Of a stretch of 54,126 nucleotides of DNA, positions 16,792 through 25,653 are shown piece by piece. The notes under the pieces were generated by a model. That model ran no database searches, was not told the origin of the DNA, and was given only the letters and a program-made list of their open reading frames with translations. Both the position numbers and the translations under genes were made by a program. How positions within the stretch are numbered: the first letter of the stretch is position 1; each line of letters starts with the position of its first letter. The DNA lies in assembly GCA_017438745.1 (NCBI GenBank), contig JAFRUS010000063.1, positions 1-54,126 on the forward strand, written 5' to 3'. This DNA comes from Oscillospiraceae bacterium. GTDB taxonomy: Bacteria > Bacillota > Clostridia > Oscillospirales > Ruminococcaceae.

Positions 16792-17712
16792 TTATCTCTT
16801 CCAGCGGAGAAGATGATTCTGAAGCTTGTTGAAGAGGAATGTAACTCCTATAACAACGAAGCCGATAACGAGAAGACCTGTGATGGTTCTTGTGTAGTCA
16901 CCGAAATCGGAATAGTATTTTACGTAATAACCCATTCCGTCGCGGGCTCCGATCATCTCAGCTGATGTGAGAAGGATGAAGGAAACGCTGAGTCCCTGAT
17001 TGCATCCTAAGAAGATCTGTGAAAGAGCTGCCGGAAGGATGACTCTGAAAAGTGTTTCTGCCTTTCCGACGTTAAGAACTTTTGCAGAATCGATTATTCT
17101 CTTGTCAACGTTAAGAACACCGCTCATCGTTCCGGCAAATACAGGCCAGAATGTTGCGAGGAAAATTACGAAAACTGATACTGACCTGAAAGTCGGAAGA
17201 AGTGCAATACCGTAAGGAATGTACACTATCGGAGGTATTGAACTGAAGAACTTTGTAATGTATGTGGCTGCTCCGCCGACACGGGCGCTCCAGCCGATAA
17301 ACAGTCCCAGCGGAACTGCGATCACAACTGCAATCAGGAATCCCTGTAAGGTAGTTCCGAGTGAACTGAGAACGTTTATGCCTATCTTGTCTCGGTCTTC
17401 CACAAACTGATGGATAACAGTTCCCGGTGCCGGGAAAAGAAGATCATTGAGAACGTTGAACTTCGCTGTTGCAAGTGACCATGCTGAAAGAACGGCATAG
17501 ACAAATCCTGCTATATCAAGGAGAAGTTCAAGTGACTTTTCCTTTTTTATAAAAGCAGATGCCACAAGTATAATAACCTCTATACCCACAGCTGCTGCAA
17601 TAAGTGAACCTGTATGTACCTCCTTGACTGATTTGTCAGGGAGAAGCTGTATCAGAAGAAGTACAGCAAAAAGAATATGTGTAACACGAAGATATCTTTT
17701 CACGAAACTCAC
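16792..17712 (-). CDS. ABC transporter permease, TauC/SsuC/NrtB type (system 1)
   Basis: 306-residue inner-membrane permease with about six to seven hydrophobic segments. The EAA-type cytoplasmic loop (ILPAALSQIFLGCNQGLSVSFI, near residue 228) contacts the ATPase. Start is GTG, overlapping the ATPase stop by 4 nt (GTGA), so the pair is translationally coupled. The family imports sulfonates, taurine, nitrate or pyrimidine precursors; context favours an organosulfur compound. It is the last gene of the SBP-ATPase-permease operon. Confidence 0.92.
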   Translation of the reverse strand: MSFVKRYLRVTHILFAVLLLIQLLPDKSVKEVHTGSLIAAAVGIEVIILVASAFIKKEKSLELLLDIAGFVYAVLSAWSLATAKFNVLNDLLFPAPGTVIHQFVEDRDKIGINVLSSLGTTLQGFLIAVVIAVPLGLFIGWSARVGGAATYITKFFSSIPPIVYIPYGIALLPTFRSVSVFVIFLATFWPVFAGTMSGVLNVDKRIIDSAKVLNVGKAETLFRVILPAALSQIFLGCNQGLSVSFILLTSAEMIGARDGMGYYVKYYSDFGDYTRTITGLLVIGFVVIGVTFLFNKLQNHLLRWKR

Positions 17713-18527
17713 AGTACCACTTCCTCTCCGCCGATACGCTCAGCAATATCGTTATAGAGAAGTGCGAGAAGTCTGCTTCTGAATTTTCCGTATTCATCTG
17801 TCTTTACGAGCTCTTCACGGCGGCGCGGACGTTCAAACGGAACGTTCACGATCTCGTTCACCGTACCCGGATGTGCTGTGAGAACAACGATCTTGTCTGA
17901 AAGAAGAATTGCTTCGTCTATGTCATGAGTTACGAAAACGACTGTCTTTCTTTTTTCTGTACCGTCGCCTTCCCAGAGTTCAAGAAGAAGTTCCTGAAGG
18001 ACAACACGGTTCTTGGCGTCGATGGCACTGAACGGTTCGTCCATGAGAAGGATCTGTGTATCCATCGCAAGGGCTCTTGCAATAGCTGCACGCTGCTGCA
18101 TACCGCCGGAAAGCTGGGAAGGATATTTTCTTCCGAACTCGCCAAGGCCTACTTTCTGAAGAAATTCATCAGCAATCTTGCTGCGTTCATTTCTCTTGAC
18201 GTCATGACGTGCCTGCTTAATACCGAACTCAATATTCTTTTTGGTTGTCATCCACGGGAACAGCGAGTAGTGCTGGAACACTACCCCGCGTTCGCTTCCT
18301 GTTCCGTGAAGCTCTTCGCCGTCTATTTTTACTGAACCGCCTGCAGGAGCATAAAGTCCTTCAAGCACGCTTAAAAGTGTGGATTTACCGCATCCGCTGG
18401 CACCGATAACGCTTACGAATTCACCGTCTGCCACGTTGAATGAAACGTTTGTAAGTGCATTGAAGCTGCGTTTGTTTTCTGTATAATTAACTGTAAGGTC
18501 TTTTATCTCAATCTTATTCGTAGTCAT
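17709..18527 (-). CDS. ABC transporter ATPase, TauB/SsuB type (system 1)
   Basis: 272 residues from the ATG at 18527, chosen because GGAGGAGC lies 7 nt upstream inside the end of the binding-protein gene. Walker A GASGCGKSTL near 43, Q-loop FQHYSLFPW, signature LSGGMQQRAAIARAL near 140, Walker B ILLMDEPFSAID and H-loop VFVTHDIDEA are complete. It overlaps the upstream gene by 14 nt. Energises uptake with the permease at 16792-17712. Confidence 0.95.
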   Translation of the reverse strand: MTTNKIEIKDLTVNYTENKRSFNALTNVSFNVADGEFVSVIGASGCGKSTLLSVLEGLYAPAGGSVKIDGEELHGTGSERGVVFQHYSLFPWMTTKKNIEFGIKQARHDVKRNERSKIADEFLQKVGLGEFGRKYPSQLSGGMQQRAAIARALAMDTQILLMDEPFSAIDAKNRVVLQELLLELWEGDGTEKRKTVVFVTHDIDEAILLSDKIVVLTAHPGTVNEIVNVPFERPRRREELVKTDEYGKFRSRLLALLYNDIAERIGGEEVVL

Positions 18528-19698
18528 TGAAATGCTCCTCCAACGATTTGTAAATGTCATCGGAGTCTTCGGCTAAAATACTGTCAAGTGCATTCTTGTA
18601 GATAGAAGTATTGTATAATGGTTCGATATCGTAATCTTCTGTATATCCGAGTTCAACAATAGTATCCTTAAGTGTAAGTGTACCCTTCTTGTCAGGGTCA
18701 GGACTTGAAACGCTGTATCCGCCGTAGACTTCTGTTTCTATGAATTCCTTGTCGATGTCGATGTATTTCTGAACATCGGCGATAGTCTTGTCCTTGTCTG
18801 TCTGTGTGAAGTGATATGCCTTGATGAAAGCACGTTCAACAGCAGTATAGGTGTTAGGATTTTCATTAAGAGCTGATGTCTTTGCAACCTGACGGCAGCA
18901 TGGCTGGTTTTCAAGTGCCTTTTCATGTGCGCAGTAGTAAACTACCTTGTAGCCCTGTGACTTTGCAAGTGATGCATAAGGTGAGTAAACTGAAGCTGCA
19001 TCGATGTTATTGTTGAGGAGTGCTGCATATGCATCCTTCTGGCTGTCGAAGTAAACAATGTTTACCTTGTCTTCGCCTTCACCGATCTCAATGCCTGCAT
19101 CCTTTAAAAGGATCTGTAATTCGGCATCCTGAACGCTGTTCTTTACTGAAGCAACGTTTCTGCCCTTGAGGATCTGGACACCGAGCTCATCCTTGTCAGC
19201 AAATTCTGACTTGATAACGTATCCGTGGCCGTTTGACATTGCACCGCCGAAGATGGTAACATCGTGACCCTGACTCTGGAATGTAAGTGAAGGAACTGAA
19301 CCGATGAAAGCAATATCAAGCTTGTCTGATTCAAGACCGTTCACAAGTTCAGCCGCACTGGAGAACTGAGTAAGTGTTACGTTGAGCCCCTCATCACTGA
19401 AGTAGCCTTCTTCTGATGCAACAAATGCAAGAAGATGAGCTGTTGAATTGAGATATCCGATATTTATGCTTGTCTTTTCAGGAAGTCCTGTACTGCTGTC
19501 AGCAGCAGAGCTTTCTTCTGCAGTCTTTTCTTCGCTGCTTTCCTCACCTGAGTTTTCTGCTTCTTCAGTTGCCGCAGGTGCTGCATCGTTTCCAGTCTGT
19601 GTTTCTGTCTGGCTGTTGTTTAAGGCGCCGCATCCTGTGAACATTGAAACCGCTGCCAGGAATGCGATTACTCTTAACTTGTTTTCTGAAATTTTCAT
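18514..19698 (-). CDS. Substrate-binding lipoprotein, TauA/SsuA/NMT1-like (system 1)
   Basis: 394 residues from the ATG at 19698 (AAAGGTGAT RBS; an upstream in-frame GTG lies inside the RBS). Signal peptide ends in the lipobox FTGC (Cys23), followed by a 45-residue Glu/Ser-rich tether and the periplasmic-binding fold starting INIGYLNSTAHLLAF. A PCCR motif (Cys267-Cys268) is shared with the other two binding proteins of the window. About 60% identical over the core to the orphan binding protein at 22709-23788. First gene of an SBP-ATPase-permease operon. Ligand unknown; sulfonate-like or other organosulfur inferred. Confidence 0.93.
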   Translation of the reverse strand: MKISENKLRVIAFLAAVSMFTGCGALNNSQTETQTGNDAAPAATEEAENSGEESSEEKTAEESSAADSSTGLPEKTSINIGYLNSTAHLLAFVASEEGYFSDEGLNVTLTQFSSAAELVNGLESDKLDIAFIGSVPSLTFQSQGHDVTIFGGAMSNGHGYVIKSEFADKDELGVQILKGRNVASVKNSVQDAELQILLKDAGIEIGEGEDKVNIVYFDSQKDAYAALLNNNIDAASVYSPYASLAKSQGYKVVYYCAHEKALENQPCCRQVAKTSALNENPNTYTAVERAFIKAYHFTQTDKDKTIADVQKYIDIDKEFIETEVYGGYSVSSPDPDKKGTLTLKDTIVELGYTEDYDIEPLYNTSIYKNALDSILAEDSDDIYKSLEEHFNDYE

Positions 19699-19749
19699 AT
19701 AGATCACCTTTCATTATTTGAATTGTTTGTTATTTCTTATTGCATACTT

Positions 19750-19778
19750 ATCATATCATATTGATAGGTATTTGTCTA
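19750..19778 (-). promoter_or_regulatory. Regulon promoter of ABC system 1
   Basis: Minus strand GTATTAGACA with TAGACA at 19773-19778, 17-bp spacer, TATGAT at 19750-19755. Member of the nine-promoter class. Confidence 0.72.
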
Positions 19779-19801
19779 ATACGTAATGACTATTGTTACC
19801 T

Positions 19802-19816
19802 ATAGATTTAATCTAT
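19802..19816. promoter_or_regulatory. LysR-type dyad upstream of ABC system 1 promoter
   Basis: ATAGATTTAATCTAT is a perfect dyad with 7-bp arms, ending 24 bp upstream of the -35, the place where LysR activators bind. It resembles the CTATAG dyad between lysR and metK. Confidence 0.6.
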
Positions 19817-19851
19817 TAGATGGAACAGCGTTTCCCTAGCACTATCAGTAG

Positions 19852-20076
19852 CAATGGCACCTCAGCGAGGTGCCATTACCTTTTTGCGGCGAAGGGGGGC
19901 TGGTAACGAGTCGGTTACAAACTGTAACCAACTGAAATTAAAGTCACCTAAAGATGGAAAGAGATATGCTACCGATGTCGCAAATACCCCGAGCAGCTTC
20001 TTCGCATAATACAGTCTATAAAACCGAACAGACAGCAACGGTCCCGGACACATATGTTCATGCGTCCGGGACCGTT
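19852..20076. other. Two hairpins between nifH-like gene and ABC system 1
   Basis: 19852-19877 is a perfect 11-bp stem (AATGGCACCTC, 3-nt loop) with TTTTT 4 nt later on the plus strand. 20037-20076 is a 13-bp perfect stem (AACGGTCCCGGAC) positioned as terminator of the nifH-like gene, although its minus-strand T run is poor. No gene is supported in this 420-bp gap. Confidence 0.5.
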
Positions 20077-20118
20077 TCTTTGATCTATATGATTTACATT
20101 TATGGAAACTGCCGTTTA

Positions 20119-21112
<994 letters not shown>

Positions 21113-21143
21113 ATTGTTTCCTTAACTGCTCATTAAAAAAATG

Positions 21144-21178
21144 CTGTACCGCCGCGAGCAGAGTATGCGGCGGCACAG
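21144..21178 (-). terminator. Terminator or attenuator after the nifB-like gene
   Basis: CTGTACCGCCGC (21144-21155) pairs with GCGGCGGCACAG (21167-21178), and the minus strand continues CATTTTTTT. It should reduce readthrough from nifX-nifB into the nifH-like gene. Confidence 0.82.
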
Positions 21179-21211
21179 TGCAGAGATCCTTCCCTGCTAA
21201 CGGAGAAAACT

Positions 21212-22087
21212 TTATCCGTGTGAGAACGTATCCTTGTGGGCTATACGTTTAAGATATATCTGGTCACCGAAGTCCTTTTCGCCGGGAACGCCTATGGCAT
21301 CCGCGCGGCAGCGCTGACAGTGACGGAAGACGTCGATATATTTCTGTGCCTTTGTTCTTGCTGCATCTATCTGAACACATGTCGGTTCAGGATAATCCTT
21401 AAGTTCATGCTGCGGGATAAGCGGTATTATATTGTATATCGAAGCTCCCGCTTCTTTAACAGTACGTGCGATTTCTTCAATATGTTCATCATTGATACCG
21501 ATCACAAGCACCGTGTTCACCTTTACCGTTATACCCGCATCACTTATTTTTCTGATGCCTTCAAGCTGGTTTTTTATAAGTATTTCTGCAGCTTCAGTAC
21601 CTGTATAGTGCTTCCCGTGCCAGAGTATTCCTCTGTTGAGTTTCGCACTGATCTCAGGATCAACTGCATTTACTGTGACCGTAAGTGAATCAACACCGGC
21701 ATTTATAACATCTTCCGCTCTTTCTGAAAGCAGAAGTCCGTTTGTGCTCATACACTTTACAAGTTCCGGAAAGTTATTACCTATAAGTCTGAAAGCTTCG
21801 AGTGCGTAATCTGAAGCCAGGGTGTCACCCGGTCCGGCAATACCTGCGACCTTTATTTCAGGACACAGCTCCAGCGATTTTCTCACTGCTTCCAGTGCTT
21901 CTTCCGGTGAAATCACCGTTGAGGCAACTCCCGGACGTTTCTCGTAGTCATTGATTCGTCTGTCACAAAACCGGCATTCTATGTTACAGCCGGGACAGAC
22001 CGGAAGATGTATTCTTCCCGTGGTGCCTTTCTTCCCCCTTGCATAGCAAGGGTGCTTGTCAGTCAGCTCTTCGTAGGAGATCGCCAT
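21212..22087 (-). CDS. nifB: NifB-like radical SAM cofactor-maturation protein
   Basis: 291 residues. HPCY (Cys14), then CPGCNIECRFC gives the CX3CX2C radical SAM motif (Cys34, Cys38, Cys41) plus an extra Cys31. AGIAGPGDTLAS near 81 and the C-terminal CQRCRADAIG (Cys257, Cys260) are NifB hallmarks tied to the auxiliary clusters. NifB fuses two [4Fe-4S] units with a carbide to make the 8Fe precursor of nitrogenase cofactors, so its presence implies an FeMo-co-like cluster in the D/K partner. It lacks the fused NifX domain of some NifBs; that domain is the separate gene just upstream, overlapping by 25 nt. RBS GGGAGGTGG. Confidence 0.93.
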   Translation of the reverse strand: MAISYEELTDKHPCYARGKKGTTGRIHLPVCPGCNIECRFCDRRINDYEKRPGVASTVISPEEALEAVRKSLELCPEIKVAGIAGPGDTLASDYALEAFRLIGNNFPELVKCMSTNGLLLSERAEDVINAGVDSLTVTVNAVDPEISAKLNRGILWHGKHYTGTEAAEILIKNQLEGIRKISDAGITVKVNTVLVIGINDEHIEEIARTVKEAGASIYNIIPLIPQHELKDYPEPTCVQIDAARTKAQKYIDVFRHCQRCRADAIGVPGEKDFGDQIYLKRIAHKDTFSHG

Positions 22088-22434
22088 GCGTCCACCTCCC
22101 AGAGTCTGTCTTTTAAGATCTTTTCGATAAGCGGCTCAATGAGAAACGGAGATTCATAAACCGTGAATCCGCGGCTTTCCATCTGGGATGATGCTCCGTC
22201 GCCTATCTTGGCCACCAGTATTGCCTGAACGTCTTTCAGTACATCTGCCACCCTGTCAAATGAAGATTCGTGGTGGAACTGTCCTTCACATACACGCTCA
22301 GATCTGCGTGTATCAACATAATTACAGGTGTTGTTTTCTGTATCAAGGTCAACTATGTGAAACTGATCAGCGTGACCGAAATGCTGATTTACGACCTTGC
22401 CGTCCGATGAGGCAATTGCTAACCTGTATGTCAT
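22063..22434 (-). CDS. NifX/NafY-type dinitrogenase iron-cofactor binding protein
   Basis: 123-residue protein of the nitrogenase cofactor biosynthesis family (PF02579-like). IASSDGKVVNQHFGHADQFHIVDLD holds the signature HFG(H)A/F segment that binds cofactor precursors, and AILVAKIGDGASSQMESRGFTVYE the second conserved half. In nitrogenase systems it carries NifB-co between NifB and the scaffold. Its reading frame overlaps nifB by 25 nt, with the nifB RBS inside it. First gene after a regulon promoter. RBS AAGGAG. Confidence 0.9.
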   Translation of the reverse strand: MTYRLAIASSDGKVVNQHFGHADQFHIVDLDTENNTCNYVDTRRSERVCEGQFHHESSFDRVADVLKDVQAILVAKIGDGASSQMESRGFTVYESPFLIEPLIEKILKDRLWEVDAWRSPTKS

Positions 22435-22466
22435 TATATCGCTCCTTTTGTATCTGGTATGCCTTG

Positions 22467-22496
22467 ATTATACACTAAACCTATAGGCTTTGTCCA
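22467..22496 (-). promoter_or_regulatory. Regulon promoter of nifX-nifB
   Basis: Minus strand GTATTGGACA with TGGACA at 22491-22496, 18-bp spacer, TATAAT at 22467-22472; the spacer contains CCTATAGG. The 20 bases before it (AACACTATCTCGGAAACGTG) nearly match those before the system 3 promoter. Confidence 0.75.
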
Positions 22497-22566
22497 ATAC
22501 ACGTTTCCGAGATAGTGTTCTAAAAAAAGCTGATACCCCGGATATACTATTATATTGATTTTTACA

Positions 22567-22594
22567 GCTACATCACCTGACATGCTGATGTAGC
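22567..22594. other. Inverted repeat in the nifX / binding-protein divergent region
   Basis: GCTACATCA (22567-22575) and TGATGTAGC (22586-22594) form a perfect 9-bp dyad with a 10-bp centre. It has no T run and lies between two divergent regulon promoters, so an operator is more likely than a terminator. Confidence 0.5.
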
Positions 22595-22634
22595 ATCTCG
22601 GAAAATCCTATAAGGGTTAATACTAATTTGGTAT

Positions 22635-22663
22635 TGGACAAACGGAAAATCAGCGGTTAAAAT
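22635..22663 (+). promoter_or_regulatory. Regulon promoter of orphan binding protein
   Basis: GTATTGGACA with TGGACA at 22635-22640, 17-bp spacer, TAAAAT at 22658-22663. CCTATAAGGGTTAATACT lies just upstream. Confidence 0.7.
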
Positions 22664-22708
22664 AATAAACATGATCCGGATCAAAAAAATATAAAGGAAC
22701 TGATAAAA

Positions 22709-23788
22709 TTGAAAATTATAAGAAAAATATTCTCCGGTGCACTTGCACTGACAGTCGCTCTGACAGCGTTCACCGGTTGTTCTTCATCTTCAGGAAATGC
22801 AGCAGAGCAGAACGCGGAAAAGAAAAAGTTCAACCTGGGACATCTTAATTCCACAGCACATCTTCTCGGATTCGTCGCAAAGGAGGAAGGCTTCTTCGAC
22901 GAAGAGGGACTCGACGTAACACTTACACAGCTGACAAGTTCGACAGAACTGGTAAACAGCCTTGAATCAGACAAGCTCGATGCAATACTGCTCGGCGCAT
23001 TCGGCGGAATGGCCTTTCAGAGCAGCGGGCACGACATAACATACTTCGGCGGTGCCATGACAAACGGTCACGGCTACATCATCAAACCGGAAAAGGCAAA
23101 GGGCTTTGAACGCGGAGACGTAAATATGCTTAAAGGAAAGAACGTTGCCGTAACAAAGAACTCAACGGACGATCTTGAACTCCAGATCCTTCTGAAGGAC
23201 AAAGGCATTGAGATCGGCGAAGGTCCTGACAAGGTAAACATTGTATACTTCGATTCACAGAAAGACTCATACGCAGCACTTCTTAACGATAACATTGATG
23301 CAACACACGTTTACTCTCCTTACGCATCACTCGGTCAGCGCCAGGGATATTCACTGGTCTACTATGATGTTGACTTTGACATCTTCGAAAACATTCCTTG
23401 CTGCCGCCAGACTGCAAAAACGGAAGATCTGAAAAATGACAAGGACACTTACGTTTCATTTGAAAGAGCAATGATCAAGGCGTATAAGTTCTATCAGGAA
23501 AACGAAGACAAAACGATACAGGATGTAAAGAAGTACATCAACATTGAAGAGGACGACATAAGAGTCGAAGTTTACGGCGGTTTCAGTTCATCAAATCCTG
23601 ACCCGGACCGTATTGCAACAATTAACGTAAAGGACCGTGCAGTAGATGTCGGCATTTACAAGGATTTTGACATAGAATCACACATCAACACTGAAATATA
23701 CGAAGAAGCACTTAACAGTATTCTGAAGGAAAGCCCGGATGATGCTGTCTACAAATCACTTAAGGATCATTTTGATAAATACGAATAA
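22709..23788 (+). CDS. Orphan substrate-binding lipoprotein, TauA/SsuA-like (system 2)
   Basis: 359 residues, starting with TTG after AAAGGAA. Lipobox FTGC (Cys24), short tether, then FNLGHLNSTAHLLGF opening the binding fold; PCCR at Cys231-Cys232. It is close to the system 1 binding protein (shared FDSQKD, NGHGY, GIEIGEG blocks) but has no ATPase or permease of its own and stands directly before the D1K1 operon. It may feed the system 1 permease, delivering a second ligand. Followed by a strong terminator. Confidence 0.92.
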   Translation: MKIIRKIFSGALALTVALTAFTGCSSSSGNAAEQNAEKKKFNLGHLNSTAHLLGFVAKEEGFFDEEGLDVTLTQLTSSTELVNSLESDKLDAILLGAFGGMAFQSSGHDITYFGGAMTNGHGYIIKPEKAKGFERGDVNMLKGKNVAVTKNSTDDLELQILLKDKGIEIGEGPDKVNIVYFDSQKDSYAALLNDNIDATHVYSPYASLGQRQGYSLVYYDVDFDIFENIPCCRQTAKTEDLKNDKDTYVSFERAMIKAYKFYQENEDKTIQDVKKYINIEEDDIRVEVYGGFSSSNPDPDRIATINVKDRAVDVGIYKDFDIESHINTEIYEEALNSILKESPDDAVYKSLKDHFDKYE

Positions 23789-23806
23789 TCATAAAGCACA
23801 CCCGAA

Positions 23807-23848
23807 AACAGGTACCCGTTTGTCAAGGAACGGCGTACCTGTTTTTTT
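23807..23848 (+). terminator. Terminator of orphan binding protein gene
   Basis: AACAGGTAC (23807-23815) pairs with GTACCTGTT (23835-23843), with inner CGTT/AACG pairing, followed by TTTTTT. Confidence 0.9.
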
Positions 23849-23854
23849 ATATCT

Positions 23855-23935
23855 TAAACCGGAAATCCGGATTCGCGGGGCTTCGCCCCGGACCCCCACG
23901 CTGATTTTTAAATTAATCAGCGTTTCCTTAGTGTA
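23855..23935. repeat. Interspersed hairpin repeat upstream of D1K1
   Basis: GGAAATCCGGATT, CGGGGCTTCGCCCCG, ACCCCCACGCTGATTT and AAATTAATCAGCGTTTCCTTA modules in plus orientation. It ends about 40 bp before the D1 promoter. Confidence 0.8.
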
Positions 23936-23973
23936 CTCAGTTTTCTCTATACCCCTTTCTAATAATTCAATAT

Positions 23974-24002
23974 TGGACAAACTCAGGATAATCCTATAAA
24001 AT
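23974..24002 (+). promoter_or_regulatory. Regulon promoter of D1K1
   Basis: AATATTGGACA with TGGACA at 23974-23979, 17-bp spacer containing CCTATA, TAAAAT at 23997-24002, 44 bp before the start codon. Confidence 0.7.
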
Positions 24003-24045
24003 ATATAAGTGTTATAGAATTAATCAATAGGAAAGGAAAATCAAT

Positions 24046-25653
24046 ATGGCTACCAAAAGAATCAACCTTGATCTCCCTTCGGTGGAAAACCGTGAGCTGA
24101 GACTTGGTACTATCATTTCATGGAACGGCACAACAGGTGACCTTCTGAAAGAATCAGACTACGAAGGAAGAAGTGAAAAGAATGCCGGCAAAGGCGGTTG
24201 CTGCGGCAAAAAAGGTGAAGGATGCAAACTCTGCGAACTTAATCTCCCGTTTACACAGCAGACAATGTGCTGCCACGCTATTATAGAGACTCAGGTATCA
24301 AACATTACGGACTGCGTACTCGTTGAACACTCCCCTATCGGATGTTCAGCGCGTCTTCCGAGAATAAACATCACCTACAACCAGACTCTCGCAAGGCGCG
24401 GAAAAGCACCTCAGACCATAAGGGTACTGAGCACGAATCTTAAGGAAAACGACATGGTTTTCGGTGCAACGGCAAAGCTTAAGAAAACAATACGTGAAGC
24501 TTACGAACGCTACTCACCGAAAGCAATTTTCGTTGCCCTTGCCTGTACGACAGCCATCATCGGTGAAGATATCGTAAGCACATCTTCCGAACTTCAGGAT
24601 GAACTCGGAATACCGGTTATCCCGCTCGAATGTGAAGGTTTCCGCAGCAAGCACTGGAGTACCGGTTTCGATATTGCCCAGCACGCTGTACTCAGAAGCA
24701 TTGTAAAGAAGAAGCCGGAAAAGAAGCAGAAAGATCTTATCAATATTTTCGCTCTGTACGGTTCCGACTATTTCACACCTCTGTTAAAACCTCTCGGACT
24801 CAGAGTAAACTACATAATCGACGGTGCAGACTACGATGAGATTGCACAGAGTTCAGAAGCGGCAGCTACAACGACATTCTGCCACACACTCGGCTCATAT
24901 TTTGCAACAGTACTTGAAGAAAAATTCGGTGTTCCGCAGATCCACGCACCAATGCCTTATGGATTCAAGGGTACGGACGAATGGCTAAGAGCAGTTGCCA
25001 GAGTTACCGGCAAGGAAGATGTTGTGGAGGAATATATCAAGAGCGAACACGAAAGAGTACTTCCGAAAATCAACGAACTCCGTGAAAAGCTGAAAGGTCT
25101 CAAAGGATATGTTGCTACAGGTTCAGCTTACGCTCATGCCGTTATCTCAGTTCTCAGGGAACTCGGCATTCAGATAGACGGTTCACTTGTTTTCCATCAC
25201 GATCCTGTTTACGACAGCGGTGATCCGAACGAAAACTCACTTAAACATATAAACGACACATACGGCGAGATCCCTGACTACACTGTAAGCAAGACTCAGC
25301 AGTTCCAGCTTTTCGGACTTTTAAAGCGTGTGCAGCCTGACTTTATAGTTATCAGACACAACGCGATCGCACCAGTTGCAATAAGAATGGGAATACCGTC
25401 ACTTCCTGTCGGCGACGAACACATGACAGTCGGTTATGACGGAATGATAAGACTCGGCGAAGCTATTCTTGAAATACTTTCAAGAAAGAAATTCGGAAAG
25501 GCACTTAAGGAACATGTTAAGCTTCCTTATACAGACTGGTGGCTTTCACAGGATGATCCTTTCATAATTGCAAAGCATCCTGAGATAATCGATGAAGCAC
25601 CGGACAAATTTACTGCAAAAAAGAAAAAACGGAGTGTTAAGAAAAATGGCTGA
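24046..25653 (+). CDS. Nitrogenase-like alpha subunit D1 (NifD family, group outside Mo-nitrogenase)
   Basis: 535 residues. Three cysteines match the NifD P-cluster ligands: Cys76 (MCCHA), Cys100 (HSPIGCSA) and Cys167 (ALACTTAIIGEDI). Cys279 (TTFCHTLGSYF) matches the FeMo-co ligand Cys275. The segment CEGFRSKHWSTGFDI aligns with NifD CEGFRGVSQSLGHHI, so Gln191 becomes Trp204 and His195 becomes Phe208: residues needed for N2 reduction are absent. His459 in GDEHMTVGYDG lies near the His442 region. An extra N-terminal CC-x6-C-x2-C motif (Cys52, 53, 60, 63) is shared with D2. Coupled to K1 by an 8-nt overlap. Best read as the catalytic subunit of a Mar-like reductase; substrate unproven. Confidence 0.9.
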   Translation: MATKRINLDLPSVENRELRLGTIISWNGTTGDLLKESDYEGRSEKNAGKGGCCGKKGEGCKLCELNLPFTQQTMCCHAIIETQVSNITDCVLVEHSPIGCSARLPRINITYNQTLARRGKAPQTIRVLSTNLKENDMVFGATAKLKKTIREAYERYSPKAIFVALACTTAIIGEDIVSTSSELQDELGIPVIPLECEGFRSKHWSTGFDIAQHAVLRSIVKKKPEKKQKDLINIFALYGSDYFTPLLKPLGLRVNYIIDGADYDEIAQSSEAAATTTFCHTLGSYFATVLEEKFGVPQIHAPMPYGFKGTDEWLRAVARVTGKEDVVEEYIKSEHERVLPKINELREKLKGLKGYVATGSAYAHAVISVLRELGIQIDGSLVFHHDPVYDSGDPNENSLKHINDTYGEIPDYTVSKTQQFQLFGLLKRVQPDFIVIRHNAIAPVAIRMGIPSLPVGDEHMTVGYDGMIRLGEAILEILSRKKFGKALKEHVKLPYTDWWLSQDDPFIIAKHPEIIDEAPDKFTAKKKKRSVKKNG

